DNA of 22,564 nt from an uncultured Nocardioides sp. (GTDB lineage Bacteria; Actinomycetota; Actinomycetes; Propionibacteriales; Nocardioidaceae), in NCBI RefSeq assembly GCF_946885725.1, contig NZ_CAMPGZ010000046.1, positions 1 through 22,564 on the forward strand, read 5' to 3'. Made by a program: the position numbers and the translations under genes. A model generated the notes under the pieces. That model had not been told where the DNA came from. It saw nothing but the letters and a program-made list of their open reading frames with translations, and made no database searches. Position 1 is the first letter of the stretch, and every line of letters begins with the position of its first letter. Of the stretch, positions 15,383 through 21,655 are shown in pieces.

Positions 15383-16407
15383 AGCTCCTCCTGCCGGAAC
15401 AGGGTGCGGAGGTAGACGGCGGTGATGACGAGCAGCAGCAGAGTCAGGAGTACGGCGATGGCGGCGCCGAGCCCGTAGCGGTTCTGCGAGATGGCGGTGA
15501 TGTAGGACCAGGTGCCGAGGTTCAGCACCTCGCGGTTGGTGCCCGAGCCGCCGGGCATCAGGTAGATCTGCGTGAACACCTTGAAGTCCCAGATCGTCGA
15601 CAGGATCGTCACGACCGCGAACACCGGCTTGAGCAACGGCATCGTGACGTGCCGGAAGCGCCGCCACGCGCCGGCGCCGTCGAGGGAGGCGGCCTCGAGC
15701 ATCTCCCGCGGCACGGTCATCAGCCCCGCGAGGACGGTGACCGCGACGAACGGGAACCCGTGGTGGACGACGTTGGCGGTCGCGATCGCGTAGAACGGGA
15801 TCCGTTCGGTGAACCAGTTGGTGGTCTCCGGGTCGACCAGCCCGAGCGAGCCGAGCGTCTGCATGACGAAGCCGTCGCGCGCGTCGAAGAGGTAGACCCA
15901 CACGTAGGTGCCGGTCACCGCGGGCATGGCCCAGGCGACCATGATCGTGCTGGTCAGGACCCCGCGCGCCCACGGGCCGAGCCGCGCGAGCAGCAGCGCG
16001 ACCGCGGTGCCGAGCGCGACGGTGAGGAACACGTTGACCGCCGCGAAGACGACGGTGTTGGGCAGCGCGACCTTCCACAGCAGCGGGTCGGTGAGCACCT
16101 CGCGGAAGTTGTCGAGGCCGACCCAGGTGGACTCGCCGGTGACGAGCTCGCGCAGGCCGAAGTCCTGCACGGACAGGATCGCGACCCGCGCGAGCGGGTA
16201 GACCAGCAACCCGAACAGGACTACCAGCGCCGGCACCTGGAGCAGCCAGGGCAACCACCCGGGCGTGAGCCCGGTGCCGGCGGCCCGGTTGCGCCGTTCC
16301 CGTCCGGCCCCGCCGACGGGACCGCCCGGCGCCGCCGGACCGGCAACGCTCGCGGGTGCGGGAGCGCTGCCGGTCCGGACGTCGGTCGGGCTGGTCGGGC
16401 TGGTCAC
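15379..16407 (-). CDS. Sugar ABC transporter permease (MalF/UgpA type)
   Basis: A 342-residue membrane protein. The first 45 residues are a Pro/Ala/Gly-rich cytoplasmic tail, then WLLQVPALVVLFGLLVYPLA starts the first of six helices. The EAA loop reads MLEAASLDGAGAWRRFRHVTMPLL, as in CUT1 permeases. It forms the heterodimeric channel with the next gene. Start GTG 16405-16407 with GAGG about 4 bp upstream; it follows the binding-protein gene after 38 bp, which hold a direct repeat CTGTGCCGG (16418-16426 and 16434-16442). Confidence 0.92.
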   Translation of the reverse strand: MTSPTSPTDVRTGSAPAPASVAGPAAPGGPVGGAGRERRNRAAGTGLTPGWLPWLLQVPALVVLFGLLVYPLARVAILSVQDFGLRELVTGESTWVGLDNFREVLTDPLLWKVALPNTVVFAAVNVFLTVALGTAVALLLARLGPWARGVLTSTIMVAWAMPAVTGTYVWVYLFDARDGFVMQTLGSLGLVDPETTNWFTERIPFYAIATANVVHHGFPFVAVTVLAGLMTVPREMLEAASLDGAGAWRRFRHVTMPLLKPVFAVVTILSTIWDFKVFTQIYLMPGGSGTNREVLNLGTWSYITAISQNRYGLGAAIAVLLTLLLLVITAVYLRTLFRQEEL

Positions 16408-16445
16408 GGTTCCTCTGCTGTGCCGGTCCTGGACTGTGCCGGGGC

Positions 16446-17789
16446 TCAGCCCTGCTGGAAGATCTCGTCCATCTCGTCGGCCGCCTTCTCGGCCGCCTCG
16501 GCGACGGAGGCGTCACCGGAGAGGATCGACTGCAGCATGGCGGAGACGGTCTTCTTGCCCTGCACCTGGCCGTACTTCGGGGTCACCGGGAGGCTCGCGC
16601 CGCCCTCGACCATCTGCGTGGCGAACGGCGCGACGACCGGGTCGTCGGCCTCCTGCACCTTCGCCAGCAGCGTCTCGGTGCCCGGGAAGAAGCCGGACTG
16701 CTCGCTCCACTTGTCGGCCATCTCGCCGGTGGCCATCAGCTTGACCAGCGCCCAGGCGAGGTCCTTGTTCTCCGACGCCTCGAAGACGCCGAGGTGCGAG
16801 CCGCCGAGGAACGACGGGGACACGCCGCCGTCGGGACCCGGGATCGGGAACGCCCCGATCTTGCCCTCGAGGTCGGGGTTGGCCTCGACCAGCGCGCCGG
16901 GCGTCCACGAGCCGGCGATCATCATCGCCACGTCGCCGCGCGAGAACGCGTCGGAGAGGTCCGCCTCGTCCCAGGTCGTCGCGGCCGGGGAGGAGAAGCC
17001 GTGCTTCTTCGCGAGGTCGGTGTAGAAGGTGATGCCCTCCTGCGCCTCCGGCGAGTCGATCGTGCTGGCCCAGGAGTCGCCGTCCTGCTCGGCGATCTCG
17101 CCGCCGGCGCCCCAGACGAACGGGTAGACGCCGTACTCGCTGTCACCGGGGACCGGGAAGGTGATCATGTCGGGGTTCGCGGCCTCGAGCTTCTCGCCGG
17201 CGGCGACGAGCTCGTCCCAGCTGGTCGGCGGGGTGACGCCGGCCTTCTCGAACACGTCGGTCCGGTAGACGATCGAGCGCACGCCGGCGTACCACGGCAT
17301 GCCGTAGAGGCCTCCGTCGACGGTGCCCGCTTCGACCAGCCCCGGGACCAGGTCGTCGTCGAGCCCCGCCTCGGAGACCACGTCGGAGAGGTCGGCGAGC
17401 GCGCCGGCGTCGGCGAACTCCGGGGTCCAGGTCGTGCCGACCTCGGCCACGTCGGGGGTGGTGCCACCCGCGATCGACTTCACGAACTTGTCGTGGGCGT
17501 CGGCCCACGGCACGAACTGCACGTCGAGATCGGCGCCGGTCTCGTCCGTGAAGGCCTCGGTCAGCTCCTCGACGTACGGCTCGGGGTCGGGGTTGGTGCC
17601 CTCCATGATCCAGACGCTGAGCGTCTTGCCCTCGCCGGAGACCGAGTCGGCGTCCTGCAGCTCCTCGCCGCCGCTGGAGTCGCCGCCGCACGCGGCCGTC
17701 ACCAGCACCATCGCCGCCAGGCCCGCCCCGAGCACTCCGCGGCGTCGTGCCGCGCGCGTGACCGAGGCTCCCGAGACGAACTTCCTCAT
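16446..17789 (-). CDS. Extracellular sugar-binding lipoprotein of the ABC importer
   Basis: A 447-residue family 1 solute-binding protein. Residues 1-34 form a lipoprotein signal (basic RAARRR, hydrophobic LGAGLAAMVLV, lipobox TAAC with lipidated C34). The mature part has the bilobed CUT1 pattern: LSVWIMEGTNPD, DVQFVPWADAHDKFVKSIAGG, TPDVAEVGTTWTPEF and VAMMIAGSWTPGAL. The ligand is inferred from context to be a peptidoglycan amino sugar or disaccharide, but neutral sugars cannot be excluded from sequence. ATG 17787-17789 was chosen because a longer reading from 17825 would start inside the operator and place the signal peptide too far from the N-terminus. It is the first gene of the nine-gene operon that runs to the SIS deaminase, counting any read-through to coaE. 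Confidence 0.92.
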   Translation of the reverse strand: MRKFVSGASVTRAARRRGVLGAGLAAMVLVTAACGGDSSGGEELQDADSVSGEGKTLSVWIMEGTNPDPEPYVEELTEAFTDETGADLDVQFVPWADAHDKFVKSIAGGTTPDVAEVGTTWTPEFADAGALADLSDVVSEAGLDDDLVPGLVEAGTVDGGLYGMPWYAGVRSIVYRTDVFEKAGVTPPTSWDELVAAGEKLEAANPDMITFPVPGDSEYGVYPFVWGAGGEIAEQDGDSWASTIDSPEAQEGITFYTDLAKKHGFSSPAATTWDEADLSDAFSRGDVAMMIAGSWTPGALVEANPDLEGKIGAFPIPGPDGGVSPSFLGGSHLGVFEASENKDLAWALVKLMATGEMADKWSEQSGFFPGTETLLAKVQEADDPVVAPFATQMVEGGASLPVTPKYGQVQGKKTVSAMLQSILSGDASVAEAAEKAADEMDEIFQQG

Positions 17790-17821
17790 CCCTGCACCAC
17801 CTTGCCGAGTGAATGAATGAA

Positions 17822-17842
17822 CCAAAGGTCTAAGACCTCTGG
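17822..17842. promoter_or_regulatory. dre-like operator upstream of the binding-protein operon
   Basis: A 21-bp palindrome around AGGTCTAAGACCT (17826-17838) extends to CCA/TGG at both ends with one mismatched pair. It resembles the DasR site core TGGTCTAGACCA. It lies directly downstream of the -10 of the promoter at 17846-17874, where a bound repressor would block transcription. The flanking stretch 17811-17828 is 15/18 identical to 20224-20241 before the GHL10 gene. Confidence 0.65.
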
Positions 17843-17845
17843 TGC

Positions 17846-17874
17846 ATTCTTGGCGCTCGGTGAACGGGCGTCAA
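17846..17874 (-). promoter_or_regulatory. Promoter of the amino-sugar import and catabolism operon
   Basis: On the minus strand TTGACG (17869-17874) and AAGAAT (17846-17851) are spaced by 17 bp. The -35 overlaps the stop codon of the GntR gene. The first transcribed bases fall in the operator at 17822-17842. Confidence 0.6.
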
Positions 17875-18605
17875 GACCCCTGCGGAGGGAAGATGTCGAC
17901 GACGATGCGGTAGCGGTCGCCGCGGTACGTCGACCGGACGAACTCCGCGACCCCGCCGCTGCGCACCCGCGAGGTGCGCTCGAACAGGAACACCGGCGCG
18001 CCGGGCTCGACGCCCAGCAGCTCCGCGACGTCCTGGCCGACCAGCGCGGGCTCGACGGTCTGCGTGCCCGACACCACCGGGTCGCCGTACTTGTCGGCGA
18101 GCAGGTCGTAGAACGAGCGGCCCTCGAGGTCCGCCCCCGTCAGCCCGGGTGCGACGGTCGACGGCACGTGCAGGTCCTCGACGGCCATCGGCTCGTCGTC
18201 GGCGAGACGCAAGCGGCGGACGAAGAGCACCTCGGTCTGCGGGGGCACGTCGAGCAACCCGGCCAGCATCATCCCGGCGGGGAAGCGGCGCGACTCGATC
18301 GTGCGGCTGTCGGGGCGCATGCCGCGGGCGCGCATGTCGGCGGAGAACGACGTGGCCGCCAGCCGCTGGGTCACCTTGGCGCCGGCGACGAACGTGCCGG
18401 CGCCGCGGCGGCGGATCAGCCGCTGCTCCTCGACGAGCCCGTCGACGACCCGGCGCAGCGTCATCCGGGCGACGCCGAGCTCGCGGGCGAGGTCACGCTC
18501 CGCGGGCAGCGGCTCCCCCGGCGCGAGACCCGCGATCAAGGTCTCGAGCCGCTCGCGCACCTGTCGCTGCTTGCCCGGTGCCGGCCCCTGCTCGATCGCG
18601 CTCAT
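17871..18605 (-). CDS. GntR/HutC-type transcription regulator with UTRA domain (DasR/NagR-like)
   Basis: A 244-residue regulator. The N-terminal winged helix (about 10-75) contains GEPLPAERDLARELGVARMTLRRVVDGL and the wing RRRGAGTFV; the C-terminal UTRA ligand domain (about 95-240) ends in FLFERTSRVRSGGVAEFVRSTYRGDRYRI. HutC-type proteins of this kind sense sugar phosphates; DasR and NagR respond to GlcN-6-P or GlcNAc-6-P, both intermediates here, so that is the likely inducer. It sits between the hydrolase gene and the transporter operon. The start is uncertain: ATG 18605 is used, but ATG 18641, 4 bp after the hydrolase stop, would add MTHGRPVLYQWS; neither has a Shine-Dalgarno. A related operator half lies at 18606-18618, suggesting autoregulation. 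Confidence 0.9.
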   Translation of the reverse strand: MSAIEQGPAPGKQRQVRERLETLIAGLAPGEPLPAERDLARELGVARMTLRRVVDGLVEEQRLIRRRGAGTFVAGAKVTQRLAATSFSADMRARGMRPDSRTIESRRFPAGMMLAGLLDVPPQTEVLFVRRLRLADDEPMAVEDLHVPSTVAPGLTGADLEGRSFYDLLADKYGDPVVSGTQTVEPALVGQDVAELLGVEPGAPVFLFERTSRVRSGGVAEFVRSTYRGDRYRIVVDIFPPQGS

Positions 18606-18618
18606 GGACCATTGGTAC
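18606..18618. promoter_or_regulatory. Third operator-like site at the GntR gene start
   Basis: GGACCATTGGTAC contains the palindrome ACCA-T-TGGT and shares ACCATTGG with the site before the GHL10 gene. It touches the assumed ATG of the regulator gene, so binding would give autoregulation or a roadblock. Confidence 0.45.
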
Positions 18619-18642
18619 AGCACCGGGCGGCCGTGCGTCATC

Positions 18643-20208
18643 TCATCGGACCGTGACGCGCGGGCCGAGCCTGCTCTCGCGGTAGGCGCGGTCGAGCGCG
18701 GTCACGACGTAGGTCGCCGTGCCCGACGGAGCACTGGCGTCCACGAAGCGCTCCTCACGGGTGGTGCCGACGAGGTGCGTGGCGTCCGCGGTGTCGCAGC
18801 GGCCGACCCGCGGGCCGTCGACCCGGTAGACGGCGTACGACGTGCCGTGGCCGTCCCAGCTGAGCGCGACCCCGTCGTCGCCGCGGGTCGCCCGCAGCTT
18901 GCGCACCGGGACCGGCGCGTGGCCGGGGACGTCGTCGGTGACCGGCAGCAGCGCCGGGCGGGCGTAGTGCTCGGCCTGGAGCAGGTCGAAGTGGTCGAGC
19001 CGGTCGGCGCGCACGTCCTTGGCGGAGAAGTAGATGTCGCCGTCGACCTCGGGCACGTCACGGTTGAACGTGAGGTGCTTGCTCATCTCCTCGGGGTCCA
19101 TCCACTGCGGTGCCTGGGTGGAGGTGCCGACCTTGTACGTCGCCTGGCCGACGTACATCTGCACGTTGGTGCCGCGCACCTGGTCGGCCCACCACGGAAC
19201 GAGGACGGCGTAGTCGGCGACGGTGAAGCCGATGTTCCAGTAGACCTGTGGCGCGATGTAGTCGAGCCACTCCTGGCGCACCCACTTGCGCGTGTCGGCA
19301 TAGAGGTCGTCGTAGGTCTCGGCGCCGGCCTGCGTCGCGGAGCCCTCGGGGTCGGTGGACCCGTTGCGCCAGACGGCGAACGGGCTGACGCCGAACTTCA
19401 CCCACGGCTTGGCGTCGTGGATCCGCTGGTCGAGCTCCTGGATCAGCAGGTCCGTGTTGTGCCGGCGCCAGTCGGCGAGGCCCTCGGGGGTGTCCGGGAA
19501 GCCGTCGCCGTGCTCGGCGAAGGTCTCCTCGTCGGGGAACTCCTGGCCGGCGACCGGGTAGGGGTAGAAGTAGTCGTCGAAGTGCACGCCGTCGACGTCG
19601 TAGCGCTCGACCGCCTCGAGGATGACGTCCTCGGTGAGCTCGCGGACCTGCGGCAGGCCCGGGTCGTAGTAGAGCTTGCCGCCGTAGGCGTGCACCCACT
19701 CAGGGTGCTGCGCGGCGGGGCTGTCGGGAGCGAGCTGAGTGCGGTCGGTGTTCATCGACACCCGGTACGGGTTGAACCAGGCGTGGAACTCCAGGTTGCG
19801 CTCGTGCGCCTCCTCGACCGCGAACGCCAGCGGGTCGTAGCCGGGGTTCCCGCCGGGCGTGCCGGTCAGGTAGCGCGACCACGGCTCGAGGTCGGATGGC
19901 CAGAACGTGTCGGCGGTCGGCCGGACCTGGACGATCACCGCGTTGAGGCCGCGGTCGACCGCGTCGTCGTACCAGCGCTCGAGCTCGGCCTTCTGCTGCG
20001 CCACGGGCAGGCCCGGGCGCGACGGCCAGTCGATGTTGACGACGCTGGCGATCCAGTCGGCCCGCAGCTGGCGCTTGGGCGCGGCCGGGTCGGTGGCGCA
20101 GTGACCGCCGGCGGGGTCGCCGGTGGCGGCCGGAGTGGTGGAGACGAGGGTCGCGACGACCAGACCGGTCGACGCGGCGAGGACGGAGAACAGGCGAGAA
20201 CGCCGCAT
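18643..20208 (-). CDS. Secreted GHL10-family glycoside hydrolase (YngK/DigH-like) with C-terminal FN3-like domain
   Basis: A 521-residue exported protein. Residues 1-30 are a Sec signal peptide (MRRSRLF, a hydrophobic core, then TTPAATG). The catalytic domain has the GHL10 pattern: RADWIASVVNIDWPS, LNAVIVQVRPTADTFWPS, FHAWFNPYR, VDGVHFDDYFYP with acidic D211 and D212, VSPFAVWRNGS and DYIAPQVYWNIG. Residues about 425-521 look like a fibronectin type III module. The E. coli relative DigH (YddW) acts on denuded peptidoglycan glycan strands, so this protein may supply sugar fragments to the importer; that is inference. ATG 20206-20208 has GGAG 8 bp upstream; a longer in-frame start at 20283 would run through the promoter and operator. 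The gene is 37 bp upstream of the GntR gene. Confidence 0.88.
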   Translation of the reverse strand: MRRSRLFSVLAASTGLVVATLVSTTPAATGDPAGGHCATDPAAPKRQLRADWIASVVNIDWPSRPGLPVAQQKAELERWYDDAVDRGLNAVIVQVRPTADTFWPSDLEPWSRYLTGTPGGNPGYDPLAFAVEEAHERNLEFHAWFNPYRVSMNTDRTQLAPDSPAAQHPEWVHAYGGKLYYDPGLPQVRELTEDVILEAVERYDVDGVHFDDYFYPYPVAGQEFPDEETFAEHGDGFPDTPEGLADWRRHNTDLLIQELDQRIHDAKPWVKFGVSPFAVWRNGSTDPEGSATQAGAETYDDLYADTRKWVRQEWLDYIAPQVYWNIGFTVADYAVLVPWWADQVRGTNVQMYVGQATYKVGTSTQAPQWMDPEEMSKHLTFNRDVPEVDGDIYFSAKDVRADRLDHFDLLQAEHYARPALLPVTDDVPGHAPVPVRKLRATRGDDGVALSWDGHGTSYAVYRVDGPRVGRCDTADATHLVGTTREERFVDASAPSGTATYVVTALDRAYRESRLGPRVTVR

Positions 20209-20230
20209 GGAGCACACTCCCGAGAATGAG

Positions 20231-20251
20231 TGAACCATTGGACTAGACCAA
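20231..20251. promoter_or_regulatory. dre-like operator upstream of the GHL10 hydrolase gene
   Basis: TTGGACTAGACCAA (20238-20251) contains TGGACTAGACCA, one base from the DasR core TGGTCTAGACCA. The overlapping ACCATTGG (20234-20241) matches the site at the GntR gene. It lies just downstream of the -10 at 20254-20259 on the minus strand, as in the binding-protein promoter. Confidence 0.65.
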
Positions 20252-20253
20252 AC

Positions 20254-20283
20254 ATCTTTGCCAGGTGGCGGTCCGGTCGTCAA
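20254..20283 (-). promoter_or_regulatory. Promoter of the GHL10 hydrolase gene
   Basis: On the minus strand TTGACG (20278-20283) and AAAGAT (20254-20259) are 18 bp apart. This is the same -35 sequence and operator placement as the promoter at 17846-17874. Confidence 0.58.
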
Positions 20284-20351
20284 GAGGGCACGACGAACCG
20301 GCCGCTCCCCTGGCGGTCATCGGGTACGGCGGGAGCGGTGTCCCGGCAGGG

Positions 20352-21308
20352 TCAGCTGGCTGCCGCGCTGAACGTGCGGCGGTACTGCTGCGGGCTGACC
20401 GAGCGGGCGCGCGTGAAGTGGTGCCGCAGCGTCGCGGCGTTGCCGAACCCGACCTCGGCGGCGATCCAGTCGATCGAGCGGTCGGTGGTCTCCAGCAGCT
20501 CCTCGGCGCGCAGCACACGCCGGCTGGTGATCCAGGCGTGCGGCGTCGTGCCCGTCTCGTCACGGAAGCGCCGGGCGAAGGTGCGCGGCGACATTGCCGC
20601 GCGGCGGGCAAGCGAGTCGACCGTGTGCGGCTCGTCGAGGTGCTCGTCGAGCCACGTGAGCAGCGGGCCGAGCGTCTCGGCGTCGCAACAGTCAGGGACG
20701 GGCTTGGCGATGAACTGCGCCTGGCCGCCCTCGCGCTGCGGCGGCACAACCATGCGCCGCGCGATCCTGCTCGCCGCTGCGGCGCCGTACTCCTGGCGAA
20801 GGATGTGCAGGCTGGCGTCGATCCCCGCGGCGGTGCCGGCGCTGGTGATCACCTGGCCGGCGTCGACGTACAGCACCTCGGGGATGACCTTGGCGCGCGG
20901 GAAGCGGTGCGAGAGCTCGTCGGTGTACATCCAGTGCGTGGTGCACTCGCGGTCGTCGAGCAGGCCGGCGTCGCCGAGGACGAAGGCGCCGGAGCAGACC
21001 GAGATGAGGCGGGCGCCGCGGTCGTGCGCGGCGCGCAGCGCGTCGAGCACCTCGCCGGGCATCTCGGTGCCGTAGGCGAAGGCGGGTACGCCGACGAGGT
21101 CGGCCTCGACGAGGCGGTCGAGACCGTGGTCGACGGTGATGCCGAAGCCACCCTGCGTGGAGTAGCTGCCGGGCTCGACGGCACAGACGGCGAAGTCGAT
21201 GACGGGCAGTCCCTCGTCGGAACGGTCGTACCCGAAGGCCTCGACGAGCACGCCGAGCTCGAACGGAGCGAGGTTGTGGTGGGCCAGCACGGCCACGTTC
21301 TGGAGCAC
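20352..21308 (-). CDS. GlxA-family regulator: DJ-1/PfpI-like domain plus AraC helix-turn-helix
   Basis: A 318-residue transcription regulator. Residues 1 to about 190 are a class I glutamine-amidotransferase-like (DJ-1/PfpI) domain with the nucleophile-elbow Cys C105 in ISVCSGAFVLGDAGLL and H125 in TTHWMYTDEL, the layout of FtrA/GlxA proteins. Residues about 215-318 are the AraC DNA-binding domain, with two helix-turn-helices (TVDSLARRAAMSPRTFARRF and IDWIAAEVGFGNAATLRHHF). The effector is unknown. GTG 21306-21308 was chosen because family members begin within a few residues of LQNVAVL; the open frame further upstream is not conserved-looking. It ends 143 bp before the GHL10 gene on the same strand and is divergent from a small membrane protein gene. 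No sequence link to the sugar regulon is visible. Confidence 0.88.
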   Translation of the reverse strand: MLQNVAVLAHHNLAPFELGVLVEAFGYDRSDEGLPVIDFAVCAVEPGSYSTQGGFGITVDHGLDRLVEADLVGVPAFAYGTEMPGEVLDALRAAHDRGARLISVCSGAFVLGDAGLLDDRECTTHWMYTDELSHRFPRAKVIPEVLYVDAGQVITSAGTAAGIDASLHILRQEYGAAAASRIARRMVVPPQREGGQAQFIAKPVPDCCDAETLGPLLTWLDEHLDEPHTVDSLARRAAMSPRTFARRFRDETGTTPHAWITSRRVLRAEELLETTDRSIDWIAAEVGFGNAATLRHHFTRARSVSPQQYRRTFSAAAS

Positions 21309-21317
21309 GAATTCATG

Positions 21318-21374
21318 CTGCCACAAAGTTGGCAGAAAATCGATGGGGGTTGTCGTTTCTGCCACTCGTGGCAG
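21318..21374. promoter_or_regulatory. Two CTGCCA/TGGCAG palindromes in a divergent promoter region
   Basis: CTGCCA-N6-TGGCAG spans 21318-21335 and the perfect 16-bp palindrome CTGCCACTCGTGGCAG spans 21359-21374. They share both half-sites and lie 41 bp apart, about four helical turns. They occupy the space between the AraC-type gene and the small membrane protein gene, where a dimeric regulator could control both. A possible plus-strand -35, TTGTCG, is at 21350-21355. Confidence 0.55.
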
Positions 21375-21401
21375 GATGTGACGCAGAGCATGATTACTGC
21401 C

Positions 21402-21569
21402 ATGACCGAGATCATCGTCCTCATCACCGCCACGCTGATCGTCGCCGCGATCGTCGGCACGATCGTTGTCACGCTGCGCGAGGTCTTCTCCGACGGAGTC
21501 GGACACCCGCGCATCCCCGCCAGCCACCTTCCGGACGCGTTCGACCCGCGCTACCAGAAGCTGGCCTGA
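21402..21569 (+). CDS. Small single-helix membrane protein, unknown function
   Basis: A 55-residue protein (59 if ATG 21390 is used). Residues 3-27 form one hydrophobic helix (IIVLITATLIVAAIVGTIVV), then a short soluble tail with PRIPASHLPDAFDPRYQ. Proteins of this size and shape are often found next to GlxA-type regulators, but I do not recognise the family. Neither start has a clear Shine-Dalgarno; CATGAT at 21389-21394 could be a -10 giving a leaderless message from 21402. It is divergent from the AraC-type gene, sharing the palindromic region, and ends at a strong hairpin. Confidence 0.55.
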   Translation: MTEIIVLITATLIVAAIVGTIVVTLREVFSDGVGHPRIPASHLPDAFDPRYQKLA

Positions 21570-21598
21570 GCGCCCCAGTCACGTCGCTTCAGGACAGC

Positions 21599-21634
21599 AC
21601 AGCGCCCCGCAGCCGATTGGCTGCGGGGCGCTGT
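21599..21634. terminator. Strong bidirectional hairpin terminator between the small gene and rpsA
   Basis: A 16-bp perfect stem (21599-21614 with 21619-21634), core AGCGCCCCGCAGCC, closes a GATT tetraloop. It sits between convergent genes, 29 bp after the small gene stop and 21 bp after the rpsA stop. No T tract follows. Confidence 0.8.
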
Positions 21635-21655
21635 CGTGCTGGATGACGCTGCGGG

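Noticed and set aside
16418..16442. Direct repeat CTGTGCCGG between the binding-protein and permease genes
   Set aside because: It is only 9 bp, does not form a stem and could easily be chance.
17790..17825. A longer binding-protein reading frame starting at 17825
   Set aside because: The start would lie inside the operator and put 12 extra residues before the signal peptide.
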